A DNA stretch of 64,000 nt from Eretmocerus hayati (lineage: Eukaryota; Arthropoda; Insecta; Hymenoptera; Aphelinidae), in assembly GCA_029851415.1 (NCBI GenBank), contig CM056744.1:70488172-70552171 (forward strand), given 5' to 3'. Position 1 is the stretch's first letter. Every line of letters starts with the position of its first letter. Below the pieces are notes generated by a model that made no database searches, had not been told where the DNA came from, and saw only the letters and a list, made by a program, of their open reading frames with translations. Position numbers and translations under genes: made by a program. Below are positions 1-11,734 of this stretch, in pieces.

Positions 1-521
1 ACGTAAACATGAAGTTTCCAAGTCATCCATAACAATGTCTGCGAAAAGTGGAGAAATGGGTGATCCCATCGGACTACCAAAAATTTGTTGATAAATTTTA
101 TTATTGAATTGAAAAAATGTGTTGTCAAAAAGGATCTCAGTGCATTTACGAATTTCATCAAATGGTATGTTAGACTTATTATGTATATCTGAAAATCTGC
201 GGTCAAGCGCCTCTAGCACTAACCAGCATAGGATGCTTGTAAACCGAGAGCTAACGTCGAGAGAAAGGAGTATATGATCTTTTGGGATCGTTAAAGTCTC
301 CAACCGTTTTTTTAATTCAAAGCTATTGTCAATGCGTGATGCAGGCGGTTTAATACATTTCTTTAGCTCTTTATATAAAACGGAAGCAAGAAAATGAGTA
401 GGGCTATTGACTGTAGAAATTATTGGTCTGAGTGGAACATTTTCTTTATGAATTTTTGGTGAACCATAACAACGAGATAAGTTGGTGTCCGTCTGTGTTA
501 GAGCATTATTATGATATTTTC
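1..521 (-). mobile_element. Penelope-like element, inverted partial copy (RT fragment)
   Basis: Read on the minus strand this encodes the same reverse-transcriptase segment as the plus-strand copy at 652-877 and 2391-2690, including the GSPMGSPISP stretch and the FADIVMDDLE stretch (RC of about 20-90). Here the segment is continuous: it runs across the point where the plus copy is split by an insertion, so it shows the uninterrupted arrangement. The two copies meet head to head around 522-651. Penelope-like elements often have such inverted, truncated neighbouring copies. The fragment is cut by the window edge, so its other end is unknown. Confidence 0.88.
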
Positions 522-877
522 TGAACTTAATGAACGGTTTGTTGAGTGACAAAAAAGTATACGTTCCGATCAAAAATAATCCACTCAAAAGTTTACAGGC
601 AAAAGTACATAAAATACTAGGAAGTTGGAACGATTTAAATTATTTGTCTAGAAAATATCATAATAATGCTCTCACACAGACGGACACCAACTTATCTCGT
701 TGTTATGGTTTACCAAAAATTCATAAAGAAAATGTTCCACTCAGACCAATAATTTCTACAGTCAATAGCCCTACTCATTTTCTTGCTTCCGTTTTATATA
801 AAGAGCTAAAGAAATGTATTAAACCGCCTGCATCACGCATTGACAATAGCTTTGAATTAAAAAAACGGTTGGAGACT

Positions 878-2390
878 GTAAGGGTACAAATATGGGCTCT
901 GGATCTAGGGAGAGAGCCGGAGCATAATGATTGTAGAGGGATGCCTCGATAGAGGTGTGCGTATATTCATGCAATAAGAATGGGCTTCTAGGATGATCAA
1001 TTTGTTTCATTTCTCCATTAAATTTTACCCATCCTCGGGTACTTAGGCCCTTGGACGAAATGAAATATGATGAGAGAAATTTTATGACTTTAGAAGGTGA
1101 ATGGAGTGGGTACTTAGGGCCACTCGCATATCATCCTTAGAAAATCACCCGACTTGGATATCGCAGATATACACAGATGGGGGTGGTGGGTACTGAGGGC
1201 CACCGACCCACCAATCCTAGATATCTGCGTAGAAGTTGGATGAGACGTCTGATTTTTTGTGAGGACGGGTACTTAGGGCCGTTCCTCCACCCAAATCGCG
1301 TCTCTGAGCTGCATCGAGATTCTACAAATTTTGAATACACATTGAAACTCCAGATATATGGAAATCAAATAACATTTATTCGAAATCTCATATACATGAG
1401 CCACAGCAATAGCCAAGAGACCAAGCTCGATACAGCTCTGATTTCCAACTGAGCATAAGCCGGCCTAAATGGCCTGACGAGCCTGTATTTATACCTGGTC
1501 TTTTGACTGTACAATATATCTATATCGTATGGTAGATGAACGAATAGATTATCGATCATTCGAAGAATTACTATTTCATTGAAAAAATAATACAAATGGA
1601 GAAATCTTGCAAAATCTGAATACAAAATTCGATTCTTCATCTCTAAAGGATATGAACTCAACACAAAATTCAAATTGACTCATTTTTTATTTATTGCCAG
1701 AAACAAAAAGATAAATCCCTAGAACTTTCCAGAAGCACGTGGCTTTTCATCTATCTTGAAAATTTAATGAGAATCAAAAGAAAAATTGAATTCTTTTCAT
1801 ATCGGGCTACTCTAGTCATCAATGATTCCATTTGGAAAAAAGCTATTTTACTCACAAATACATTTTGCAATGAATATTTACAGTATTTACAACAAATCTG
1901 ATTTTGAGTCTATTTTGCTTTAAATGAAGAATTTTGTGATAGATTACACTTTTTCAGAGTATAAATGAAATGATACATCGAGAAAGTAAAATTGAAAAAT
2001 CGTTGTTGTTTTTTAACAAGAACATTTAGTTTGCAAAATAAAATAAACAAGCAAAATCAACTTGTTCTAAAAAGTGTCTATATACATCTTGTAGCTCAGA
2101 AAATGAGCTTTATCATAACAAAAGAAAGATTACGATTTCATGAAGTTTCATATAAGAAATTCCTCATAGAAATTCATAGAATATTCTAGAGTTTCTATGT
2201 ATGAGTATATACATATTTACGTCTTAGTGTGTGTCTATTCACCACGCGTGACACTAAAAGGAAAGCAAACATCTGCCTTATCGGCTTTAATACGCGCGAA
2301 GATTTGAATACTATATATACAGCCTCAATAGCACGTGTATTTTAGAAATTGATAAATGAGAAATTAAAATTTTGGGGTTATGGCACTCAC
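878..2390 (-). mobile_element. Solo LTR-like insertion in the Penelope ORF
   Basis: A 1513 bp insertion flanked by AGACT at 873-877 and 2391-2395, a probable 5 bp target duplication. Shifting the edges by one base gives TG...CA ends (877-2389), as in LTRs, at the cost of one mismatch in the duplication. On the minus strand it has a TATA box (TATAAATACAGGCT, RC of about 1480-1493) followed by GCTTATGCTCAGTT, a TATA plus arthropod-initiator arrangement, and AATAAA downstream. A diverged relative lies at 6895-7395 on the plus strand. No coding frame of note and no second LTR nearby, so a solo LTR is the best reading; the superfamily is not certain. Confidence 0.66.
1034..1287. repeat. Four hairpins sharing the loop GTACTTAGGG, inside the solo LTR
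   Basis: Copies near 1034-1053, 1104-1125, 1185-1204 and 1261-1287, spaced 75-80 bp. Each has the core GTACTTAGGG (GTACTGAGGG in the third) flanked by complementary bases. The stems differ between copies yet still pair: GAGTGG/CCACTC, GGTGG/CCACC, and GAGGACGG with CCGT(T)CCTC. The first copy pairs weakly. Confidence 0.7.
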
Positions 2391-3658
2391 AGACTTTAAC
2401 GATCCCCAAAGATCATATACTCCTTTCTCTCGACGTTAGCTCTCTGTTTACAAACATCCTATGCTGGTTAGTGCTAGAGGCGCTTGACCGCAGATTTTCA
2501 GATATACATAATAAGTCTAACATACCATTTGATGAAATTCGTAAATGCACTGAGTTCCTTTTTGACAACACATTCTTTCAATTCAATAATAAAATTTATC
2601 AACAAATTTTTGGTAGTCCGATGGGATCACCCATTTCTCCACTTTTCGCAGACATTGTTATGGATGACTTGGAAACTTCATGTTTACGTAAATTGAAAAA
2701 TGATCATGATTGCACTCCTCTATTCTATTACAGATATGTCGATGACACTCTAATGTGTGTGAAGAAAGAACAGGTAGATGTAGTCCTCAATGTTTTCAAC
2801 AGCTATAATGAGCATTTACAGTTCACACATAAGATTGAAAACAACAATACCATCAATTTCCTTGACATATCTCTGATCCGAGAGGATGAAAAAATCATCA
2901 CCAATTGGTATCAAAAGCCAACGTCATCAGGCAGGATCTTGAATTTCAAATCTAATCATACCATGAATCAAAAGAGGAACATAGTGTTCAATTTAGTCGA
3001 CAGTGCCACGTCACGTTCACATAAAAAATTGCATTCCTCCAACTTGTCAATTGTAAAACAACTCCTTTCTGACAATGATTATCCTGAAGATTTCACTGAC
3101 AAATGTATAAAAACCAGATTACATCGATCAAAAGATCTCATGAACAGAACAGAAAGAATACGTCGCAACCAAATTCTATATGCTGGCCAGAACAAAATTT
3201 GTATTCCATACCACGAACGCTTATTCGAAAAATGTAATGCTCTGTTCAAACATAACGATATTCACACTCTTCCAAAAGTTTCCAAGTCACTAAGCTCAAT
3301 AGTAAAATTAGGTAAGGACCAACTAGATAAATTTAGCAAAACTGGTGTTGTTTATAAATTTCAGTGTGAAGATTGCCCAGCAACGTATGTGGGAGAGACA
3401 AGAAGACAACTAGGGACACGCATTGAAGATCATATGACAAACCAAGATAAAAAGTCCGTAGTTTCTGTTCACAGACTAAATGATAAACACGATTTCCATT
3501 GGGATCAAACCAAAATTTTAGACACAGAGAAAAAACGGTTGATTTCTGAAATGATCCATATAAAATTCGATGAGAATTGCATCAATAGAAAAGACGATAT
3601 TCAAAATCTCAGTCAAGTATATAACCCGTTGTGGGCAACGGCTGACAAAGCTCGTTGA

Positions 3659-4030
3659 CCCCCCGCTCTCTTTCTCTCTCTCCCACATGCACTACTTTTC
3701 ATATATATGTCACCTGCTGTACACTGCGATCGCGCTAATATAAATATGAGTGAAAAATGAGACCGATGAGTCACTCTGTTTACTTGTATTGACAGGAGCC
3801 AGACGTTATGTCTGTGCTCTATTACAAGATCGTCCAAAATATCATGACGATCTAAAGAATAACGTAAGTTGCGCATCTTAAATATTTATACATCCATCAT
3901 TTGTAAAAAATTTTCATATTTTCTATCTTCATAAATATGTCGAAACAGAAACCTGAAGCCTGATGAGGTCCACAAAACCTAGTGGACGAAACGTTGCAAT
4001 AAAATTTCCATCATGAAATTTTGGGGATTT
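3659..4030 (+). mobile_element. 3' region of the Penelope-like element
   Basis: Non-coding sequence after the GIY-YIG stop codon, ending in the hammerhead-like motif and GAAACGTTGCAATAAAA, a tail arrangement typical of Penelope-like elements. The exact 3' boundary is not visible because the partner fragment at 1-521 lacks this part. Confidence 0.6.
3960..3992 (+). ncRNA. Hammerhead-ribozyme-like core in the Penelope 3' region
   Basis: CTGATGA (3960-3966) is followed by a perfect 6 bp stem, GTCCAC (3968-3973) with GTGGAC (3982-3987), and then GAAAC (3988-3992). This matches the hammerhead order CUGAUGA, stem II, GAAA. Hammerhead motifs are known from Penelope-like elements. I could not identify a convincing stem III/stem I partner and cleavage triplet, so the copy may be inactive or need a second copy to pair. 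Confidence 0.6.
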
Positions 4031-5418
4031 ATTTAGTTCCCCACCGTCCTTCAAGATCGACGAGACCAAATGTTCAACTTGTATATTAACCATCAAGGAC
4101 GAAAAAATCTACCAAAATCACTTATGGTACAGTTTTTCCGGCTGTGGATTTGGGAAGTAGAATTTTCAGTGCATCGATCTGTCTTTTCGGATTTTCCACA
4201 GCTCACAATTTCGGTGCCAGGGTACCTTTGCCGGTTGGATGGACATCTCAGCACCTCGAAAGTCTGCATATTGGTTCTTCAGGGCTCGTAACTGACAATG
4301 ACGTACTCCCAGGATAACAGTTTCACTCAAGAAAAAACGTTAGTCCTAAAAATATCACTGAGCATACCCAGGGTATGAAAAACGTGATTTTTGAAGAAAA
4401 TTCAGATTTTGAGGGCGATTTCAATCACGCAAGGGTATTACCGACGAGATTACCGACACCTTCGGGTTCCCAGTAAGAGGAAATTAATTGAAATGAATTT
4501 GTTCTGTACATGCAGCCTCTATTGCGCGGAAGAGCCAAGCCAGCGCACGGACTAAATAAACCCTCCTTGTGTTTTTCTGGATTGATTGCAATATGGGGTA
4601 AAAATGAGTTGCATCGATGATCTAAGCGTACATAAAAATACCGTACTAAAACTATCCAGCTCGTGTACATCCATTCCGGGTCCCTCAAATACACAAAACG
4701 ATCCCGTTGGGCTCTCAACACCCTGTAAATAGAATGCAGAGTATTGGAAAATAATGTTTAGACGTTTTGGTACTCATACTTTTATGTTTTTGAGGTCATC
4801 CAATTAGTTTGGTAAAATGTTCCCATTGTCCGCGCGAAAAAACCATTTTTAGGTTAAAATGGCTTTTTTGAGGGTGATCTTCACCACTAATCGGGAAAAT
4901 TTCAACGGATTCGGATTCTACACAGAAAAATACTTCAAAAACCGTTTGTTCCAAGAAGGCAGCTCTCAGTGCATACGGGAGCCTATCCAGCTCCCGGATT
5001 ATTTACTTCTAAAAATTCAATATTATCTTGTACTTTTTCAGTTTGAAGAGCGTGATATTCAAATTATCGCACGTAATTCTCATTTTCATTAGCATTTTTG
5101 ATTGATAACTCTTCAACTCAAGGGAGAATTAATCTAGATGGTCTCAATTATAACTGGAAGAATTCGAATAAACTTGTACAGGAATTTTACGTCAAAAATC
5201 ATCTTCATTGGATTCTTTTTGTGACCGGAAATTTGGATTTAGAAATTTGAAAACCTGGTATTACCAGGGAATTTGGAGAAAGAGGTTTGGTAGACACCAT
5301 GATGCCGTTTGCAAAACTGCCGTATCTTCATTCGCAACAAATATGTACGTTAATACATTCAAAGGGGGAAATTCGAAAATTTTCAACTTCTGACCAGAAT
5401 TTAATACTTTCGAGATTA
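4031..5418. other. No gene recognised
   Basis: AT-rich sequence with only short, unconvincing open frames on both strands. No repeat partner inside the window was found. Confidence 0.5.
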
Positions 5419-6384
5419 CCGTAAACCGGTGTGAATGTGGCCACTTTTTCGGAAAGAGATTGTAATAGTCGTAATCTGATAATATACTACCTAGAGAGAC
5501 GTGCAAGCGCGCAATTCAAAGCTTAGAATCTCTTCTTTCAAAATATACCAGCTTATTTGTGATGGAACAGGTTCCATATACCCCTTTTTCCATTGGAATC
5601 AAGTGTAAATTGTCAAGTGAAACTTTGATGTTGCAAAAATTCACCTGAACAACCCACGATATCCTCCTCTATCTCTTTTCAATGATTTCATTTTAGTAAG
5701 TATTGACGTTCACTACATTTCGCGCTATTGCCGAATGAATTTGATTGCGACATTCATTTAGATCGTCCATTTGAACGAGAATTTGTGATTTCTCGGCTGC
5801 CCCGGGTTGAATGTGGCCACTTTGTTTCTTACAACTCTCGAGAAAGCGAATGAGCGGAAGAGAATTCCAAGCACGGCATTCTAGATGTGGCGTCAAGGCG
5901 CGTCGAATGAGTACAGATACATATGGGTTTCTTCGAAAAATTGCAATGAAACTCATCTAGAAGCGTCAAAGTGCCCAAAGTCAACCCAGACGCCACTCGA
6001 GTCACAACCGTGCTTGAGACGCCAATGCAGTTTATAAATCCCGAGTTGGCCGCTTGACTTAGAATTTTGACTCATCGAGATGAATCCAACGGTATTCCCT
6101 TCGTAATTAGATGAGTTAAGAGATGTGCTATCCTCATTTTGTTTCAAACACGAGGCGTTGGGGTAGGGATTCGCTCAGACCATTATAATAGCGGTGCTCA
6201 ACGAGCTGTTCTTCACACTTCCCAAGAGAGCAAATGGTTGAAATGAAATTCTGAAGTCAACGTTTTGAAGAAGACGTCAATAAGACGCGTCGAATGACCT
6301 AAGGTACATATTAAGTTTGTTCAAAAAATCGCAACGAGAATTCGATCAGAAGGTCTATGTGGCCACATTCACCCCGGTTTACGG
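5419..6384. mobile_element. TA-flanked MITE (CCGTAAACCGG... termini)
   Basis: 26 bp terminal inverted repeats at 5419-5444 and 6359-6384 (CCGTAAACCGGNGTGAATG then TGGCCAC), one mismatch, flanked by TA on both sides (5417-5418 and 6385-6386). TA duplication is the mark of Tc1/mariner-type transposition. The 966 bp body has no transposase frame, so it is non-autonomous. A partial internal copy of the terminal motif (CCGGGTTGAATGTGGCCAC) lies near 5804-5822. Confidence 0.8.
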
Positions 6385-6509
6385 TATCAAGAGAGATCAT
6401 TCGAACCGCCCTAACGTTAGCATTTTTCCTGCTCCTTGAGATGCTTTTTCAAAAATTGCCCTACGACGCATAGAATCTGAGATATCGCTATTTTCAGGGA
6501 GGTTGATAT

Positions 6510-6890
6510 TGCGTTCACTCAGATTTATAAGCGGTAGCGTACATAAAGCGAACAATAATGTAACGAAAGTCGGAAAAGGATTTTGTTATGTTATTGTAAC
6601 AAAAAGTATTAACGAAATGTCTTGGAAATTACGTTACTCAATTTCGTTATTAATTTCGTTAGTCTCGGATAACATTATTCATGTGAATTTCGTTATACGT
6701 TCCGTTAAGAATACCGAAACTAATAACGAAACGAAAATGAATTCATTATGATTTCAACGTTATTCCAGTAACGTAACGAAAAACATAAGAGAACTCTACC
6801 TATTGTTCGGCAAAATAACGTAGTTCATAACAGATCTCCCAGAGTTTCGTTAATAATGCACCATAACAAAACTAGCGTTATTTGTCAAAC
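6510..6890. repeat. Patch of iterated TAACGAAA / TTTCGTTA motifs
   Basis: More than a dozen copies of TAACGAA or its complement in both orientations at irregular spacing. A similar patch, built on ACGAAAC, lies at 17050-17360. No open frame or clear ends. Confidence 0.55.
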
Positions 6891-6894
6891 CCTG

Positions 6895-7395
6895 GAATAT
6901 TGTAAATGATCATTGCAAAATGAAGTTGTGAATGGGATAGCCTTTCTTCACATGAAAGCATCGATGATTAGGATAGCATAGTATAAGAAGGACTCAAATT
7001 TTTTGTTGATTTCTATCAATTTTCCAATCAGATGAAAAGTCACGCGCTCCTAGAGAGTTCCAGGAATCCATGTTTTCGTTTCCGACAATGAATTGAGAAT
7101 GATTAAGCCTGTGTTTCGCGTTGAATTCACTCCTTCTCGTGATGAAGAATCGAATACTGTGAGCAGATTTTGTGAAATTATTGAGTTGATGTTATTCATT
7201 CGAAATGAAATAGCCGTTCTTTTGGATGTTGCATAATCTATTCATTTGTATATCCACGATATAGATATACTGTACAGCTAGAGTTTTAAGTATAAATACA
7301 GGCTTGTTAGCTCATTGTGGCAAGCTTATGCTCAGTTCAGTTTGTGAGCTGTATCGAATTTGAAACTCTAGCTGCCAATATATGTATCGTAATCA
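6895..7395 (+). mobile_element. Diverged relic of the 878-2390 LTR family
   Basis: Collinear with the reverse complement of the solo LTR over about 500 bp. Shared landmarks in order: a TATTGTAAAT..CATTGCAAAATG stretch, GATGAAAAG.CACG.GC, GATGAAGAATCGAAT, ACGATATAGATATA.TGTACAG, TATAAATACAGGCT.GT.AG and GCTTATGCTCAGTT. It is in the opposite orientation to the solo LTR and ends exactly where the satellite array begins. Confidence 0.7.
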
Positions 7396-9110
7396 GAGAC
7401 ATAGGAAACCGTGTGTGTACCATTCAATGGCATTGAAGAGTGAACTAGTCAGCAATCGATGCCGATTGAAGGCAATCTGAACGATTTTGTTTCTTGCCGA
7501 TTGAATTTTATTCGGAAAATGAACGCAATCAGGTCAACAAGCGTCGAATACTGTTTAATATCATGAACACCCTTGGGAACGATTGACCAATAGCGGCTCA
7601 TAGCGATGTCTGATCAGCGCTATGAATGGCCGTACATGCCATTGAACGACATTGAAGAGTCACCCAGCCAGTCATTGGAACCGATTGAAGTCGATTGGTA
7701 CGAATTTGATTCATGTCGATTCAATATTATTGGAAAAATGTACGCGATCGGGTCAGTACGCGTCAAATGCTATCTAATATCATGGAAACCCTTGGTGACG
7801 TTTGATTGATAGTGGCATCGTTTAATTCATAGCCATGTATAATCATTATCAGCACCATGAATGGCCGTGATTACCATAACACCACATTGAAGAGTCATCT
7901 AGTCAGTCATTGAAACCGATTGGAGTCGTTTGAAACGAATTTGACCCATGTCGATCAAATATTATTGGGGAAATGAACGCGATAGGTCAGTACCTGTCAA
8001 ATACTGTCTCATATCATGAGCACTCTTAGAAACGATCGACCAATAGCGACATCGTATCATCGATCACCATTCGTAATCAGAGACGAAGAAAGCCGTGTGT
8101 ACCATTCAATGGCATTGAAGAGTGAACTAGTCAGCAATCGATGCCGATTGAAGTCAATTGGAACGATTTTGTTTCATGTCGATTGAAAGTTATTGGGGAA
8201 ATGAACGCAATCAGGTCAACAAGCGTCGAATACTGTTCAATATCATGAACACCCTTGGGAACGATTGACCAATAGCGGCTCATAGCGATGTCTGATGAGT
8301 GTCATGAATGGCCGTACATGCCATTGAACGACATTGAAGAGTCACCTAGCCAGTCATTGGAACCGATTGAAGTCGATTGGTACGAATTTGATTCATGTCG
8401 ATTCAATATTATTGGATACTAGTACGCGATCGGGCCAGTGCGCGTCAAATACTGTCTGAAATCATGAATACCCTTGGGGACGATTGATTGATAGCGGCAT
8501 CGTTCAATTCATAGCCATGTATAACCATAATCAGCACCATGAATGTCCGTAAGTCCCATTAAACCACATTGAAAAGTCATCTAGTCAGTCATTGAAACCG
8601 ATTGAAGTCGTTTGAAACGAATTTTACCCATGTCGATTAAATATTATTGGAAAAATGATGGTGATCAGATCACTACACGTCAGTACAGTCTAATATCATG
8701 AATACCCTTGGAGACGATTGACCAATAGCGGCTCATAGCGATGTCTGATCAGTGCCATGAATGGCCGTAAATGCCATTAAACGACATTGAAGAGTCATCT
8801 AGTCAGTCATTGGAACCGATTGAAGTCGATTGGAACGAATTTGACCCATGTCGATTAAATATTATTGGAAAAATCAACGTGATCAGGTCAGTACGCGTCA
8901 GTACTGTCTAATATCATGAATACCCTTAGGGATGATTGACCAATAGCGGCATCGTTTAGTTCATAGCCTGAAGCCTGTGCCATGGATGGCCGTACGTACC
9001 ATTGAACGACATTGAAGAATCACTTGGTCAGCAATTGGAACCGATTGAAACCGATTGGAACGGTTTTGATCCATGTCTATTGATCGATATACAACATTTC
9101 AATGCCATCC
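7395..9110 (+). repeat. Satellite array, block 1 (~225 bp units)
   Basis: About eight degenerate units with landmarks recurring every 205-245 bp: CCATT.AA.G.CATTGAAGAGT, CGATTGAAGTCGATTGG, CATGTCGATT.AATATTATTGG, ATCATGAA.ACCCTTGG and GA.CGATTGACCAATAGCGGC. Open frames in it are broken differently in each unit and are not considered coding. Confidence 0.85.
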
Positions 9111-9540
9111 TTCAAGCTTGGGAACGATTGACCAATCAAAGCCACTAATGAAGTTCCCAATAGTCTAGCGATGGGATGAATCACGATTGTCACATTAGAA
9201 AACATTGGTGCTCATGTCAATCTTGAGAGCTATCAGACCGCCTTGAGGTCTAATCAAATCGTCTCGAATTGGATAGGATTGATGAATCTCCCCGCAAAAG
9301 TCTTCTTCATCCGAAAGAGTACAATGATCACATGTCACATTGAAACCACTCAGACACTATTCATTCATTATCTTCGAGGCACATTGGGGAAGATTCAAGA
9401 TACATTGAACTTGAGATATAGCCATTCTGATTGGATTTTCCGTTGGCCCAACGGTGCTAGTCTATCGGGGCGATAGGATTCCATCAAATCAATCTAAGTT
9501 CGATGGTTTTCCAACCGTCTTTAATAAACTATTTCCAGGA
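9111..9540 (+). repeat. Terminal module of satellite block 1
   Basis: About 430 bp of different sequence that closes block 1, beginning near CTTGGGAACGATTGACCAATCAAAGCC. A diverged version (GCGATGG..GAATCA..CACGATT..CATT.AGA, then TTGGATAGG / TGAGTAGG and a GATTGGAT stretch) closes block 2 at 11230-11690, which shows the arrays share a higher-order plan. Confidence 0.65.
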
Positions 9541-11229
9541 AGGTATGTACCATTGGATGACATTGCGAAGTAAACTAGTGAGCGATTGGAACCGACTCAA
9601 GTATATTGGGACGAATTTAAGTCATGTCAATTGAATATTATTAGAGAAATGAACGCAATACGTCGGTATCCGGTGAATACTGTCCAATGGAACTTTCCAC
9701 CCTTGGGAACGATTCCCCGATAGCGGAATTGTCTTGACTATGAACATTCATATCTTGAGCGATGAATAGCCGTATGTACCGTTTAATGACATTGAGGAGT
9801 GAATTAGTCAGCAATTTGAACCGATTGAAGTACATTGGGATGAATTTGGTCCATGTCGATTGAATATTATTGGAAAAATGAATGCGATAGGTCAGTATCT
9901 GGTGAACACCTCCTAATGGACCTTCTCGCCCTTAAGAACGATTCCCCAATAGCGGCATTGTCTTATCTATGAACATTCGTATCTTGGATGATGAATAGGT
10001 GTATGTACCATTAAATGACATTGAGAAGTAAATTAGTCAGCGATTCGAACCAATTGAAATATATTGGGACGAATTCGACTCATGTCGATTGAATATTATT
10101 GAGAAAATGAACGCAATAGATCACATCTGTGAACACCCTCGAAAGGACCTCCCCGGCCTCGGGAACGATTCCTCAATAGCGGCATTGTCTTATCTATGAA
10201 CATTCGTATCTTGGGTGATGAATAGGTGTATGTACCATTAAATGACATTGAGAAGTAAATTAGTCAGCGATTCGAACCAATTGAAATATATTGGGACGAA
10301 TTCGACTCATGTCGATTGAATATTATTGAGAAAATGAACGCAATAGATCACATCTGTGAACACCCTCGAAAGGACCTCCCCGGCCTCGGGAACGATTCCT
10401 CAATAGCGGCATTGTCTTATCTATGAACATTCGTATCTTGGGTGATGAATAGGTGTATGTACCATTAAATGACATTCAGAAGTAAATTAGTCAGCGATTC
10501 GAACCAATTGAAATATATTGGGACGAATTCGACTCATGTCGATTGAATATTATTGAGAAAATGAACGCAATAGATCACATCTGTGAACACCCTCGAAAGG
10601 ACCTCCCCGGCCTCGGGAACGATTCCTCAATAGCGGCACTGTCTTGTCTATGACCATTCGTATCCCGAGCGAAGAATAGGCGTATGTACCATTAAATGAC
10701 ATTCAGAAGTGAATGAGTCAGCGATTCGAACCGATTAAAGTATATTGGGACGAATTTGACTCTTGTCGATTGAATATAATTGGGAATATGAACGCAATAG
10801 ATCAGTATCCAGTGAATACTGTCCAATGGAACTTCTCGCCCTTGGGAACAATTCCCCAATAGCGGCATTGTCTTGTCTATGACCATTCGTATCTCGACAA
10901 TGAATAGGCATATGTACCATTAAATGACATTGAGGAGTGAATCAGTCAGCTATTGGGACAGATTGAAGTATATAGGAACGAATTCAACCCATGTCGATTG
11001 AATATTATTGGGACAATAGGGGCAATCGAGTGAGTAGCCGGTGAATCCTATCTTATAGAACCTTGTACTCTTAGGAACGATTCCCCAATAGTGGCATTGT
11101 TTCGTTAATGACCATTCATATCTCGAGGGATGAATAGCCGTATGTACCATTGAATGACATTGAGAAGTAAATTAGTCAGCGATTGGAGCCGACTAAACGA
11201 TATTGGATTGAATTTGATCCATGTCCGTT
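9541..11229 (+). repeat. Satellite array, block 2 (~227 bp units)
   Basis: About seven to eight units of the same family as block 1. Three consecutive units starting near 10017, 10244 and 10471 are almost identical with a 227 bp period, indicating recent local amplification; flanking units are clearly more diverged. Confidence 0.85.
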
Positions 11230-11690
11230 AATCATGAGTGGATGGTCGAATGTCATTCTTCATCCTCAGAAACGATTGGGCAATCGTGGCACTAATGATG
11301 TTTGCGAGGGTTCAGCGATGGAATCAATTCACGATTTCGCATTGAGAGATATTGATGCCGATGCTTCTTCTGAGTAGCATTGGATCGGCTTAAGGCCTAA
11401 TCGAATTATTTCGAACTGAGTAGGTTGGTGAATTTCTATTATTTCCATACCTCACTTGGAAGAGTCCAACAGTCACACGTCGCATTGAAAAAATTAGAAC
11501 ACTATTCATCCAATATCTCCGTGTCGTATTGGGAACAGTTCGAGATACGTTGAAATAGAGTCCGATTCATTCTGATTGGATGGACTATTGGCCCAATTGC
11601 ATCAGTCTATTGGAGCGATCGGATTTCGTTCGATCCAATCCAATCCAATATGATTTCAATTGTTTCCAATAGACTATTTTTAGCAGGGAA
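11230..11690 (+). repeat. Terminal module of satellite block 2
   Basis: Diverged counterpart of 9111-9540, in the same position relative to its array. Ends near the GATTTCAATTGTTTCCAATAG stretch. Confidence 0.6.
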
Positions 11691-11734
11691 TGGGCCAGAG
11701 TTATCGCTCTTTTCGCATCATATAGCATTCATTT

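Larger units (their letters stand above)
530..3658 (+). pseudogene. Penelope-like reverse transcriptase + GIY-YIG endonuclease, split by an insertion
   Basis: Two reading frames form one Penelope-like ORF. 530-877 carries the N-terminal RT part (motif GLPKIHK then PLRPIISTVNSP). 2393-3658 carries the rest: LSLDVSSLFTN, GSPMGSPISPLFAD, the catalytic YRYVDDT and the C-terminal GIY-YIG nuclease (VVYKFQCEDCPATYVGETRR). The frame continues exactly across the 878-2390 insertion (Glu-Thr, then Leu-Thr-Ile-Pro), and the inverted copy at 1-521 shows the unsplit form. These elements insert by target-primed reverse transcription using RT and GIY-YIG nuclease. The copy is 5'-truncated at the RT domain and cannot make an intact protein. 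Apart from the insertion the 3' two-thirds is open, so it is fairly young. Confidence 0.92.

Noticed and set aside
7395..11229. CRISPR-like regular repeats
   Set aside because: Units of about 225 bp are contiguous satellite with no short repeat/spacer structure, in a eukaryotic context.
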